A stretch of 48,988 nt of DNA from Chitinophagaceae bacterium UBA2789 (GCA_002352145.1 DEHX01000097.1:1-48988), one strand, 5' to 3'; positions 17,385-27,168 are shown, counted from the stretch's first letter. Notes: generated from the sequence alone by a model not told the origin. Numbers and translations are program-made.

Positions 17385-17855
17385 ATGATTAAGAATCTAC
17401 AGTTAACTGCCGTTTTTGTAACGATGATGGTCACATTCTCTGGTTGTTTGAAAGACAATAGTTGTGACCCCAAAAGTGTAGAAAGTGAGGAAGCGGCGAT
17501 ACAAGCCTATGCTGCCGCTAATTCGATTAATGCGGTGAAGCATTCGAGCGGCCTGTATTATCAGATTATAAATCCCGGTAGCGGACCTACGCCAACTGTC
17601 AATTCAGTAGTATCTGCCCGGTATGTTGGCAAGCTGACAGACGGAACTATTTTCGATTCACAAACGGTGAACCCTGTTTCTTTTCCGTTGGGTAATACCA
17701 TTTTGGGCTGGCAGTTGGGTATTCCGCTGGTTCAGAAGGGCGGCACTATTAAGCTGATAATTCCATCAGCTTTAGCATATGGTTGCACTGGGCAGGGCCC
17801 AATTCCGGGTAATTCAATTTTATTTTTTGAAGTAAACGTAGTAGACGTTCAATAA
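17385..17855 (+). CDS. FKBP-type peptidyl-prolyl isomerase lipoprotein
   Basis: The 156-residue protein starts with a lipoprotein signal (VTFSGC, Cys21). From about residue 50 it has a complete FKBP domain: VVSARYVGKLTDGTIFDSQ, then GWQLGIPLVQKGGTIKLIIPSALAYG and the final ILFFEVNVVDV strand. The family catalyses cis-trans isomerisation of proline bonds. As a lipoprotein it should assist folding in the periplasm or at the outer membrane. A second Cys (SCDPK) follows soon after the lipidated one. It is the last gene of a two-gene unit. Confidence 0.93.
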   Translation: MIKNLQLTAVFVTMMVTFSGCLKDNSCDPKSVESEEAAIQAYAAANSINAVKHSSGLYYQIINPGSGPTPTVNSVVSARYVGKLTDGTIFDSQTVNPVSFPLGNTILGWQLGIPLVQKGGTIKLIIPSALAYGCTGQGPIPGNSILFFEVNVVDVQ

Positions 17856-17906
17856 GCAGCAGATTAAGTAACCGATTGTTATTTATACTTACCTAAATTT
17901 TTCACC

Positions 17907-19334
17907 TTGCCACACGAAGCCATCTCCGTTTTTGACATTTTTAAAATAGGCGTTGGTCCTTCAAGTTCTCATACGCTGGGGCCCTGGCGGGCGGCACAGC
18001 GGTTTGTGAAAGCTATCAGGGAAAGTAACAGGCTTTATGAAGTGAAATCTGTCAGGGTGTTACTTTATGGCTCCCTGGCCAAAACCGGCAAGGGACATGG
18101 AACTGATGTAGCTGTACAGTTGGGTTTATGCGGTGATGACCCGGTAACATTTGCTGTAGAACAAATCGCATCAAAGATCAGTGACATTGCAACTATGAAG
18201 AAAATCCTCCTGCTGGGTCTGCATGAGGTTGATTTTAATCCTGCAGAAGATATTGAGTTTCTGATTACAGAAAACCTGCCTTATCATCCCAATGCAGTTA
18301 CTTTTCTTGCCGATATGGTTTCTGGTGAATCAATTGCAGAAACTTTTTATTCTATTGGCGGCGGGTTTGTGGTTAAGGAAAATGAGGAGGTTTCAGGCGC
18401 ACAGGACGAACAACTTCCTTTTCCTATTAATACAGCCGATGACCTGTTGCACTGGTGTATAAAAACAGGCATGTCGATAAGTGAGATTGTACTGGAAAAC
18501 GAACATATCTGGAGAAGTGAAGATGAAACCAGGGCAGGTTTGTTGAATATATGGCGGGTCATGAAAGAATGTATATACCGCGGTTGTCACTCACCTGGTA
18601 TGCTTCCCGGAGGATTGAATGTAAAAAGGAGAGGGGCAGAATTAAACAAGAAACTATTAGCCGGAAAATCATACAATGATTACGAATCATGGTTGAAAGC
18701 AATCCGTTCCGGAGGAAATGATTTTAAATACACACTGGACTGGGTTAGTTGTTTTGCCCTGGCAGTTAATGAAGAGAATGCTTCGTTTGGCAGAGTAGTC
18801 ACAGCGCCTACCAATGGGGCAGCAGGAGTGATTCCAGCTGTACTTCAGTATTATATTGCTTTTTGCGATGGGAATAGTGAAGAAAAAATAGTTCATTTTC
18901 TTTTGACTGCGGCAGAGATTGGCAGCATTTTTAAAAAGGGTGCTACACTTTCAGCAGCAATGGGTGGGTGCCAGGCGGAGATCGGCGTTTCTTCAGCTAT
19001 GGCAGCTGCAGGTCTCACAGAATGTATGGGAGGTACACAAAAACAAGTAATGATGGCCTCTGAAATTGCGATGGAACATCATTTGGGCCTTACTTGTGAT
19101 CCGATTGCAGGGCTGGTCCAGGTACCTTGTATTGAGCGAAATACGATGGGAGCTATCAAGGCCATTACTGCATCGCAGTTGGCTTTGCAAAGCACTCCTG
19201 ATTTTGCCAAAGTTTCATTGGATGCAGTGATTAAAACCATGTGGGATACTGCAAAAGACATGGATTTTAAATATAAAGAAACGGCTGACGGAGGTCTGGC
19301 TGTTAATGTACCGCTCAGCTTACCCGAATGCTGA
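17907..19334 (+). CDS. sdaA: L-serine ammonia-lyase (iron-sulfur dependent)
   Basis: The 475-residue protein is a single-chain SdaA with both the beta part (FDIFKIGVGPSSSHTLGPWRAA) and the alpha part (APTNGAAGVIP, then the Cys motifs). Three conserved cysteines expected to hold the [4Fe-4S] cluster are visible: Cys355 (MGGCQAEIG), Cys397 (LTCDPIAG) and Cys408 (VPCIERN). It deaminates L-serine to pyruvate and ammonia in the cytosol. The start appears to be TTG (MPHEAISVFDIF); no ATG lies nearby in frame. It is separated from the FKBP gene by about 50 nt with no visible terminator. Confidence 0.95.
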   Translation: MPHEAISVFDIFKIGVGPSSSHTLGPWRAAQRFVKAIRESNRLYEVKSVRVLLYGSLAKTGKGHGTDVAVQLGLCGDDPVTFAVEQIASKISDIATMKKILLLGLHEVDFNPAEDIEFLITENLPYHPNAVTFLADMVSGESIAETFYSIGGGFVVKENEEVSGAQDEQLPFPINTADDLLHWCIKTGMSISEIVLENEHIWRSEDETRAGLLNIWRVMKECIYRGCHSPGMLPGGLNVKRRGAELNKKLLAGKSYNDYESWLKAIRSGGNDFKYTLDWVSCFALAVNEENASFGRVVTAPTNGAAGVIPAVLQYYIAFCDGNSEEKIVHFLLTAAEIGSIFKKGATLSAAMGGCQAEIGVSSAMAAAGLTECMGGTQKQVMMASEIAMEHHLGLTCDPIAGLVQVPCIERNTMGAIKAITASQLALQSTPDFAKVSLDAVIKTMWDTAKDMDFKYKETADGGLAVNVPLSLPEC

Positions 19335-19367
19335 TTTACTAGTAACTTCCATTAAATATCCCTTACC

Positions 19368-22169
19368 ATGCGGAGACTTTTACTTGCCTGTATCTTTTCA
19401 TCAATTACTTTAATCACTTTTTCTCAACAGTTCGGAGGAAACCCTCCCTCACTTAAGTGGAAACAAATTAGTACAGATACAGTAAGGGTAATTTATCCTG
19501 CCGGACTTGACAGCCATGCACAAAGGGTGGCTTCAGTTGTTCACTACCTTGCTGCCAACAAGCCATTTTCCCTGGGTGATCAATTGAAGAAAGTAGATAT
19601 CGTATTGCAAAACCAGACAACCATCGCTAATGGCTATGTTCAGCTTGGACCTTTTAGAAGTGAGTTCTTTTTAACTCCTGAACCTGTTAATTTTAACCAG
19701 GGAAGTTTAAGCTGGACAGATCAATTGGCATTGCATGAATACAGGCATGTGCAGCAATTCAACAATTTTAATAACGGATTGAGTAAGTTGATGAAAGTGC
19801 TTTTTGGAGAAGATGGTTATACCCTTGCCATTAATGCTTCCATACCCGACTGGTTTTATGAAGGCGATGCTGTGTACCAGGAGACTGCAGTAAGTAAGCA
19901 GGGAAGGGGAAGGCTGCCACTTTTTATGAATGCTTATCCTTCTCTCTGGCAGGCCGGGAAAAAGTACTCCTGGATGAAACTGCGAAACGGTTCTTTAAAA
20001 GATTATGTACCCAACCATTACAACCTTGGCTATTTACTGGTCAATTATGGGTACCAGAAATACGGAATTGATTTTTGGAAAAAAGTAACCCGGGATGCCA
20101 GTGCATATAAAGGTCTATTCTATCCTTTCCAGTCTGCAATAAAAAGACATGCGGGAATTGATTACAAAACCTTCACTAAGCAGGCTTTTGATTTTTATAA
20201 ATTACAAACAGACACAGTAGTAAAGTTTGAAAATTTTTTAATACCTGTTAAGAAGAGTTATGTTACCAGTTATTATTTCCCTTACAATGCCGGGTCGGAT
20301 TCGCTTATTTATCTGAAATCCAGTTACCGGCAGCGACCTGTATTTTACATAAAAGATAAGGAGGGTGAACATCGTCTGAAAACAAGGGATATTTCAATTG
20401 ATGAACAATTCTCCTACAGTAACGGAAAGATTGTTTATTCGGCTTATGAAACAGATGTACGCTGGGGCTGGAGAGATTACGGTGTTATTAAATTATTAGA
20501 TGTAAAAACGGGGAAACAGCAAACGCTGACAAAAAAATCAAAATACTTTACCCCCGATATTTCTTCCGATGGTTCAAAAGTGGTGGCTGTTCAAAATCAC
20601 AATGATGGTAGCAGTGAATTGCATGTGCTTAATACCAGTGATGGAAAGGTTTTGAGGCGTATTCATTCATCTGAGATAGCAGTATTTACGGATCCCAAAT
20701 TTATTGATCAGGATAATCTTGTCACACCAGTAAGACTAAGAGACGGTAAAATGTGCCTGGCAACTGCTGAGATATCCACCGGGAACATTATCCGCCTTAC
20801 TCCGCCAACTTTTAATGTGGTTGGTTATCCATGTGTAAATAATGGAGTCATTTATTTTACGGCCAACTATGAAGGGAATGATGATGTTTTTGCTCTGCGG
20901 CTAAGCGATAAGAAAATATTTAGAATCAGCAACGGCCCCCTTGGCAATTATTATGTGAATGCAGGAAATGGAAAAATTACCTGGTCAGCTTTTACTGCTG
21001 AAGGATATCAATTGAAACAAGTACTGGAAAGTGAAATTGTATGGAATGAAGTTGGTAATGCAGTAATTGAATCATTGAATGAAAAATACCCGGTAAGTCA
21101 TGCTGCTGTGCCTGGTGATATTTTGCTATCCAAAGTGCCTCAGCGGTTTTTTTCCAATGAAAAGTACAAAAAATCAACACGGTTACTGAATTTTCATAGC
21201 TGGAGACCTTATTACTCCGATCCGATCTTTACTTTCTCGTTGTATGGTGAGAATGTACTGAATACGTTACAAACTGAATTGTATTATCTCTATAATGAAA
21301 ACGAAAGAACCAGTGCCGCAGGCTTGAGCATGACATATGGAGCTTTTTTCCCTTTTATCAGTGTGGGAACAGAATACACATTTAACCGGCAGGATGTAAT
21401 TAATAACCATGTTCGCCAATGGGATCAGCTGGATACAAGAGTAGGGTTAAATATACCGTTGAATTATGCAAGCGGCCAGACTTTTAAGAGCTTTAATGCA
21501 GGCAGTAATTATGTGTTAAGAAATGAGTTTAACAAAGGCCAGTTTGCAAACTTATTGGGTAATACTTCTTTTAGCTATCTCCTGCACACCATTTCATGGA
21601 CGCAACAGATACAGAGAGCGGTACAGCATATTTTCCCCCGATTTGCTTATACGGTTTCTGCCAGTCATCGCCATGCAATTACCAGTGTAACCGGTTATCA
21701 ATTCATTGCTAACGGGTCGTTATATGTTCCGGGATTACTTAGTAATCAAAATCTTGTATTCACAGGTTCTTTCCAGCAACGGGATACTTTATCGCAAGTA
21801 GTATTCTCCAATCGCTTTGGTTATTCAAGAGGCTATGAAGGACGTTACTTTTCCCGTATGTGGCGGTTGTCGGCCAATTATCATTTCCCTTTGTGGCATA
21901 CAGACTGGGGATTTGGAAATATTTTGTATCTCCAGCGTATCAGGGCCAATGCATTTTATGATTTTACTAAAGTCTATTCAAGAGATAAAAGGGTGACTGC
22001 CGACCAGAGAAGTGTAGGGGGTGAAATATTCATAGATACCAAATGGTGGAACCAATACCCGTTAACCTTTGGTTTCCGGATTAGCCATATGCTTGACCGT
22101 GACCAGTTTGACGGTTTCAAAGGAACCGTATTTGAATTTGTACTGCCCGTAAGTATTATCCCGAGATAA
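19368..22169 (+). CDS. Exported metallopeptidase/TolB-like propeller/beta-barrel fusion protein
   Basis: The 933-residue protein starts with a signal peptide ending near FSQQ. The first region contains a zinc-peptidase motif HEYRH (residues 123-127) and, 38 residues on, a candidate third ligand Glu165 in DWFYEGDAVYQE, the pattern of gluzincin/MA-type peptidases. From about 280 to 560 there are repeated short beta segments with SDGSKVVAVQNHNDGS-type blades, as in TolB/DPP-IV-like propellers. From about 630 to the end the sequence alternates aromatic beta strands and closes with GTVFEFVLPVSIIPR, like an outer-membrane barrel. Catalysis and substrate are unproven. Confidence 0.7.
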   Translation: MRRLLLACIFSSITLITFSQQFGGNPPSLKWKQISTDTVRVIYPAGLDSHAQRVASVVHYLAANKPFSLGDQLKKVDIVLQNQTTIANGYVQLGPFRSEFFLTPEPVNFNQGSLSWTDQLALHEYRHVQQFNNFNNGLSKLMKVLFGEDGYTLAINASIPDWFYEGDAVYQETAVSKQGRGRLPLFMNAYPSLWQAGKKYSWMKLRNGSLKDYVPNHYNLGYLLVNYGYQKYGIDFWKKVTRDASAYKGLFYPFQSAIKRHAGIDYKTFTKQAFDFYKLQTDTVVKFENFLIPVKKSYVTSYYFPYNAGSDSLIYLKSSYRQRPVFYIKDKEGEHRLKTRDISIDEQFSYSNGKIVYSAYETDVRWGWRDYGVIKLLDVKTGKQQTLTKKSKYFTPDISSDGSKVVAVQNHNDGSSELHVLNTSDGKVLRRIHSSEIAVFTDPKFIDQDNLVTPVRLRDGKMCLATAEISTGNIIRLTPPTFNVVGYPCVNNGVIYFTANYEGNDDVFALRLSDKKIFRISNGPLGNYYVNAGNGKITWSAFTAEGYQLKQVLESEIVWNEVGNAVIESLNEKYPVSHAAVPGDILLSKVPQRFFSNEKYKKSTRLLNFHSWRPYYSDPIFTFSLYGENVLNTLQTELYYLYNENERTSAAGLSMTYGAFFPFISVGTEYTFNRQDVINNHVRQWDQLDTRVGLNIPLNYASGQTFKSFNAGSNYVLRNEFNKGQFANLLGNTSFSYLLHTISWTQQIQRAVQHIFPRFAYTVSASHRHAITSVTGYQFIANGSLYVPGLLSNQNLVFTGSFQQRDTLSQVVFSNRFGYSRGYEGRYFSRMWRLSANYHFPLWHTDWGFGNILYLQRIRANAFYDFTKVYSRDKRVTADQRSVGGEIFIDTKWWNQYPLTFGFRISHMLDRDQFDGFKGTVFEFVLPVSIIPR

Positions 22170-22177
22170 GCTATGCT

Positions 22178-24796
22178 TTAAAGAGTTTGAAGACTTTCTT
22201 CAATCACTTTAATCTTGGCTTCCGCATCTGCCTTTTTCTTTCGTTCGATCTCAATGACTTCGGGTTTGGCATTTTGTACAAATCTTTCATTGCTTAATTT
22301 CTTATCTACTGATGCCAGGAATCCTTTCAGATAATCAAGATCTTTTTGCAATTGTAGCTTCTGCGAACTGGTATCAAGTAGTGTTGTTGTTTCAATGAAA
22401 AATTTATCTTTTTGGACTACTACTGTAATGCTATTAGCTATACTACTGTCAGTATAATTAATTGAGGATGCATTAATCTGTTTACACAAAACAGTTTCAA
22501 GCTTTTTATACGCAGCTGTATTCTCAGACTGTATGTGTAATTTAATCGTTTCTTTTGGCTTCAATTGGTTCTTATTTCTGGCATCCCTTATGCCGGAGAT
22601 TACTTCTTTCAGTAAGGAACCATCTGCAAGAATAGCGGTGTCAGCTAATTTTACCGGGTTTAACTGCTTTACTGTAAGATCATCGGCTTGAGCTTTTAGC
22701 TGATGGTATATTTCTTCTGTTACAAATGGCATGAAAGGATGCAGTAATTGCATAAGCTGCTCAAAGAATTCCACTGTTTTTTTATAAACAGCTTTATTGA
22801 TTGGTTGTTCAAATCCCGGCTTTACCCATTCCAGGTACCAACTGCAGAAATCATCCCAAATAAGTGAGTAAACCGTTTTCAATGCTTCGCTGAGCCTGAA
22901 GTCTTTGAACTGGTTATCCAATTCTGTTCTTGCCTGGTTAAGGCGGTGTTCAAACCATTCTACTGCAAAGCTGTTTTCAGCATCTTTTAATTGCCCATCT
23001 GTCTGCCGCCCTTCCCACATTTTCACCAGCTTCAGGGCATTCCACATTTTGTTGATGAAAAATCTACCCTGTTCATTGCCTGCTTCATCCCACATCAGGT
23101 CATTACCGGCAGGAGATGATATCATTATGCCAAAACGAACGGCATCGGCGCCATCTTTCTCAATCATTTCAAGCAAATCGGGTGAATTACCCAACTGCTT
23201 ACTCATTTTTCTGCCGATTTTGTCTCTTACAATACCGGTAAAATAGACTTCGTTAAAAGGTTTCAGGCCCTTGTATTCATAACCAGCCATGATCATCCTG
23301 GCTACCCAGAAAAAGATGATCTCAGGGGCTGTTACCAGTGTATTAGTAGGGTAATAATAGTTAACGTCTTTGTTGCCCGGATTACTATATCCTTTGAATA
23401 CCTCAAAGGTCCAAAGCCAGCTGGAGAACCAGGTATCAAGGCAGTCCTCATCCTGCTTAATTGTGGCATTGTCTATTCCATATAGTTTTTTGAAAAGTTC
23501 CCTTGCTTCTTTTTCCGTGGCAGCAACTACATATCTGCCTTCGGCATCGTACCAGGCCGGTATACGATGTCCCCACCAGAGTTGCCGGGAGATACACCAG
23601 TCTTTGATATTCTCCATCCAGTGTCGGTACAGGTTCTTGAACTTGGAAGGATAAAACTTAATTTCGTCATCCATTACGGCATTTAAAGCCGGTCCGGAAA
23701 TTTTCTTCATGTCAACCCACCATTGCAAAGAAAGACGGGGTTCCACCACTACATCTGTTCTTTCGCTATAACCCACCTCGCTGGTATAGTCCTCAATCTT
23801 TATAATGTGCCCTTTTTCTTCCAGTTCTTTTGCAATCTTCTTGCGGGCTTCAAAACGGTCTTCACCTATGAATATTTCAGCTTGTTCATTAAGCGTTCCG
23901 TCTTCGTTTAGAATGTCAACAACTTCAAGGTTATGCTTTTGTCCAAGCTGGTTGTCATTCATGTCATGAGCAGGTGTCACTTTCAAAGCTCCTGTTCCAA
24001 ATTCCATTGTTACATATTCATCAGTAATAATGGGAATACGTCGGTTGATTAGTGGAACAAAGGCAAATTTGCCATGCAGGTTTTTGTATCTTTCATCTTC
24101 AGGATGCACACAAATGGCAGTATCACCCATGATGGTTTCAGGTCTCACTGTAGCAATTACGATGAATTCGTCACCCGGCACATCTAATTTGTATCTTAAA
24201 TGATATAGCTTTTGCTGTGTTTGTTTACGGATCACCTCTTCATCACTCAAGGCTGTTTTTGCCTTTGGGTCCCAGTTGATCATCCTTTTGCCACGGTAAA
24301 TGAAACCTTTGTTGTATAAATCAATAAAAACATTAATTACAGACTGGTAATAATCAGGATCCATGGTAAAAGTGGTACGGTCCCAATCAAGACTGCATCC
24401 AAGTTTTTTTAATTGCTGCAGGATGATGCCCCCGTATTTTTCTTTCCACTCCCAGGCATATTTTAAAAACTCCTCTCTGCTTAAGGATGATTTGGCAATA
24501 CCCCTGTCCCGGAGCATATGTACCACTTTGGCTTCGGTCGCAATAGAGGCATGGTCTGTACCGGGTACCCAGCAAGCATTTTTTCCCTGCATGCGGGCAC
24601 GACGAATCAATATGTCCTGAATAGTATTATTCAGGCAGTGTCCCATGTGCAGGACACCGGTTACATTAGGTGGTGGGATAACAACTGTATAAGGTTCACG
24701 ATCGTCAGGTTCACTATGAAAATATTTTTTGTCCAGCCAATGCTGGTACCATTTCTGTTCAGCGGCACTGTGGTCAAAATTCTTGCTCAATTCCAT
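22178..24796 (-). CDS. valS: Valine--tRNA ligase
   Basis: The 872-residue class I synthetase has the HIGH motif as HMGH (residues 50-53, in PPPNVTGVLHMGHCLNN) and the KMSKS-type motif as KMSKQLGNSPD. Between them lies the editing CP1 domain (TVRPETIMGDTAICVHP, GALKVTPAHDMNDN). The C-terminal 65 residues form the expected coiled-coil tRNA-binding arm (LQLQKDLDYLKGFLASVDKKL). The length is typical. The gene is convergent with the peptidase gene, 8 nt apart, and stands alone in its transcription unit. Confidence 0.98.
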   Translation of the reverse strand: MELSKNFDHSAAEQKWYQHWLDKKYFHSEPDDREPYTVVIPPPNVTGVLHMGHCLNNTIQDILIRRARMQGKNACWVPGTDHASIATEAKVVHMLRDRGIAKSSLSREEFLKYAWEWKEKYGGIILQQLKKLGCSLDWDRTTFTMDPDYYQSVINVFIDLYNKGFIYRGKRMINWDPKAKTALSDEEVIRKQTQQKLYHLRYKLDVPGDEFIVIATVRPETIMGDTAICVHPEDERYKNLHGKFAFVPLINRRIPIITDEYVTMEFGTGALKVTPAHDMNDNQLGQKHNLEVVDILNEDGTLNEQAEIFIGEDRFEARKKIAKELEEKGHIIKIEDYTSEVGYSERTDVVVEPRLSLQWWVDMKKISGPALNAVMDDEIKFYPSKFKNLYRHWMENIKDWCISRQLWWGHRIPAWYDAEGRYVVAATEKEARELFKKLYGIDNATIKQDEDCLDTWFSSWLWTFEVFKGYSNPGNKDVNYYYPTNTLVTAPEIIFFWVARMIMAGYEYKGLKPFNEVYFTGIVRDKIGRKMSKQLGNSPDLLEMIEKDGADAVRFGIMISSPAGNDLMWDEAGNEQGRFFINKMWNALKLVKMWEGRQTDGQLKDAENSFAVEWFEHRLNQARTELDNQFKDFRLSEALKTVYSLIWDDFCSWYLEWVKPGFEQPINKAVYKKTVEFFEQLMQLLHPFMPFVTEEIYHQLKAQADDLTVKQLNPVKLADTAILADGSLLKEVISGIRDARNKNQLKPKETIKLHIQSENTAAYKKLETVLCKQINASSINYTDSSIANSITVVVQKDKFFIETTTLLDTSSQKLQLQKDLDYLKGFLASVDKKLSNERFVQNAKPEVIEIERKKKADAEAKIKVIEESLQTL

Positions 24797-24859
24797 GCTT
24801 CTCTCTTGAGATTAAATAATGTAATGAAAGCCAGTCGAATGGACTAACGTGTAAGGCCG

Positions 24860-24867
24860 CAAAAATA
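24860..24867 (-). promoter_or_regulatory. -7 element for valS
   Basis: The reverse strand reads TATTTTTG, an exact -7 match, 63 nt before the ATG. A TTTC lies about 20 nt further upstream as a weak -33 candidate. No T-box-like anti-terminator is evident in the short leader. Confidence 0.45.
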
Positions 24868-24910
24868 CCGGGTTTTAAGAAGATGGCGAAACGAAGGATT
24901 GTACAGTTCT

Positions 24911-25342
24911 TTATTCCGGCTGAATCATCCGGGACCTGATTTCTTCACAGATATAAGTATCTCCTTCAAACACCCGGATTATTCCTTCATATATCTCTGT
25001 AAGCGGGGAGGTTTTAGTTAAGTAACCTCTTGCACCAAAACTTATCATTTTTACAGCATAATGAAGTCTGTTACTGACAGAAATACCTATGACTTTTACA
25101 CCAGGAAACTGCTGAACAATTTTTTCTGCTATTATCAGGCCATCAGCCGGCGAATGTGTAAGATCCAGTAATAGTATATCGGGCTGAAGTTCATTGAACA
25201 ATTGTTGGGCAACCAGCCCATCGTTACAATCAGCAAGAATTTTGAACCGGGGATTACTCTCTAATATTTTTCTCCAGGACTTACGGATGGCTGTATGTTC
25301 GTCAGCCAGTATGATACGGATCTCAGGGTTACTACTTTCCAT
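24911..25342 (-). CDS. Receiver-only response regulator
   Basis: The 143-residue protein is a complete CheY-like receiver domain. It has acidic pocket residues Asp14/Glu15 (ILADEH), phosphoacceptor Asp60 (ILLLDLTHSPADG), the GISVSN switch region and the conserved Lys in GYLTKTS. The sequence resembles receivers of LuxR/NarL-type regulators (DGLVAQQLFNELQPDILLLD), but the reading frame ends just after the receiver (SRMIQPE), with no helix-turn-helix. No histidine kinase is adjacent. It may act through protein contacts or as a phosphate sink; its partner is unknown. Confidence 0.88.
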   Translation of the reverse strand: MESSNPEIRIILADEHTAIRKSWRKILESNPRFKILADCNDGLVAQQLFNELQPDILLLDLTHSPADGLIIAEKIVQQFPGVKVIGISVSNRLHYAVKMISFGARGYLTKTSPLTEIYEGIIRVFEGDTYICEEIRSRMIQPE

Positions 25343-25572
25343 TCCTTAACATTTCAAAATGGGTAATACTTTAAAGTTTTGCCGGAATTATTAAGGAGAG
25401 TGGATTTGGGTGGTGGCTCTTAAGATTTATTGGATAGTAAAAATACTGTAAAATAAAAGTAAATACACTATGATAAATTACCAAGTATTTTTTCTATTGT
25501 TTTTAAAAACTACTGATTTACACTTAGATATATAAATATAAGTTTGACTTTTTTAGGCTTCGGCATTAGAGT

Positions 25573-25580
25573 TATCTTCG
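25573..25580 (+). promoter_or_regulatory. -7-like element for the esterase gene
   Basis: TATCTTCG matches TAnnTTTG except for one base and lies 27 nt before the ATG at 25608. A TTTG occurs at 25543-25546 but at 26 nt spacing, which is long. The rest of the 265-nt region 25343-25607 is AT-rich and holds no gene that I can see. Confidence 0.35.
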
Positions 25581-25607
25581 CAAAAATCTGCAAAGCGGAA
25601 AAAAATT

Positions 25608-26339
25608 ATGAAGAAAGAAATTGCAAGTTGGCACAGCCCGTCGCTTAACAAAGAAATGCCGATAGCTACTTATGGAGACTATGGGTTTGCCCTTCTACTG
25701 GTTCCAACAGCCGCAGCTGATTACCTTGAATATGAGAGGTTTCAGTTGATGAATCATATTGCACCGTTTATAGAGGCTGGAGTTGTAAAAGTATTTTCTA
25801 TAGACAGTATTAACAACGAAAGCTGGCTAAGCAATACTGTAGACCCCTGGTATAAATCTGTTCGCCACCAACAGTGGAATGACTACGTCTTTAATGAAGT
25901 AGTACCCTTTATCAGAAACAGCACTAGTTCTGAAACACCCATCATCACCTGCGGGGCTTCATTTGGGGCCTTACATAGCATGAACCTGTTTCTGAAAAGG
26001 CCTGACATAATCAATGGCGTAATTGCGATGAGTGGGGTTTACGATCTTACTGAGTACACGAAGGGGCATTATGATGATCATGTTTATTTCAATAGTCCTA
26101 TGCATTATATGCCCAATATGACCGATCATAATATACTGGAGCAGATACGTCGTAGTAAGAATATCCATATTGTAACCGGTAGCGGTTCTTATGAAGACCC
26201 TACATCTAGCGGAAGGTTTGCAAAAATTTTGTATGACAAGAGTATCTGGTATGAACTGGATGTATGGGGAAAGGAATGGCCACACGACTGGGATACATGG
26301 AGAGCCATGTTGCCTCACTATATCGGGTCGAGGTTCTAG
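25608..26339 (+). CDS. Alpha/beta-hydrolase esterase (esterase D-like)
   Basis: The 243-residue protein has no signal peptide and looks cytosolic. The nucleophile elbow GASFGA places the catalytic Ser at residue 118, and the candidate catalytic His is His226 in KEWPHDWDTWR. The TWR..LPHYI ending and NGVIAMSGVYDLTEY strand are common in the putative-esterase (esterase D/Fes-like) family. An acyl- or thio-ester hydrolase role is likely, but the substrate is not known. It is followed 49 nt later by a Cys-rich secreted protein gene on the same strand. Confidence 0.85.
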   Translation: MKKEIASWHSPSLNKEMPIATYGDYGFALLLVPTAAADYLEYERFQLMNHIAPFIEAGVVKVFSIDSINNESWLSNTVDPWYKSVRHQQWNDYVFNEVVPFIRNSTSSETPIITCGASFGALHSMNLFLKRPDIINGVIAMSGVYDLTEYTKGHYDDHVYFNSPMHYMPNMTDHNILEQIRRSKNIHIVTGSGSYEDPTSSGRFAKILYDKSIWYELDVWGKEWPHDWDTWRAMLPHYIGSRF

Positions 26340-26388
26340 ATGATATGTAAACAAACCACCTGAAGCATCTTTATGCTAAATATGGTTT

Positions 26389-27165
26389 ATGGAAAAGATG
26401 CTTTTCTTTTTCCTGTTAATGCCTTTGATAGGTATTTCCCAATCTGACAAGCATATTACTGCTTTTGAAAAGAACATCCCCGGTTATTTAGGTAAAAGAA
26501 TCTATCTGCCGGAACCCGATTATACCATCGATTTAATTGGAGAGCCAGGTGCTTTAAAAAGAATATTGTTGATAGAAAAGGACTCAGTTTATCGCAAAAT
26601 CTTTACCCGTCAAGTATATGCTAAGGATACACTGCCGGCCATTGATTTTAATACATCTGAGTTGATTTTATACTCTGCCTGTGGGTTTTGCCTCGCAGTT
26701 TGTGATCTAAATTCAGGGCACCAATCCTGTCATCGTCCTGCCTGTAATTATCAATATGCCTGGTTCGTTCGCCAGAAACAAAATAATAAAAGAGTGGCAA
26801 GCGATCAAGAAAAAGTTATGCTAGATGTTTTATATAACAAGCAACCAGGATCATCGTCAAGACAAACTTCATGTCCTTTGTTAAGACATTCCGACTTAGA
26901 AAAACAATTTGAAATCGAAAACAAATCATGCTACCTCTATAAAATTAACAATGATTCGATTTATAACGCTGTTTTTGGATGGTATCGAAAGTATATGCCT
27001 GCATCTGTTCCGGTGATCAATTTTGAAAAACAGGAATTGCTTGTACAGGTATTCTGTCATCAGTGTTTAATTAGATATGTAGTCGACAAGAAATTATGGG
27101 TGAAAAACCCTCCACATCCGGGTCAATGTATATACAGTGCCCGTTGGTTCATAGCTGATAAATGA
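26389..27165 (+). CDS. Cys-rich secreted protein of unknown function
   Basis: The 258-residue protein begins with a signal peptide (MLFFFLLMPLIGISQS; start at 26389, or at 26398 if the second Met is used). Cysteines cluster in the middle, with C-G-F-C-L-A-V-C followed within about 16 residues by two more (SCHRPAC). Later Cys pairs include VFCHQC and GQC near the C-terminus. This suggests metal binding or disulfides in the periplasm. I recognise no family. The gene ends 3 nt before the convergent aat gene. Confidence 0.65.
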   Translation: MEKMLFFFLLMPLIGISQSDKHITAFEKNIPGYLGKRIYLPEPDYTIDLIGEPGALKRILLIEKDSVYRKIFTRQVYAKDTLPAIDFNTSELILYSACGFCLAVCDLNSGHQSCHRPACNYQYAWFVRQKQNNKRVASDQEKVMLDVLYNKQPGSSSRQTSCPLLRHSDLEKQFEIENKSCYLYKINNDSIYNAVFGWYRKYMPASVPVINFEKQELLVQVFCHQCLIRYVVDKKLWVKNPPHPGQCIYSARWFIADK

Positions 27166-27168
27166 CTA

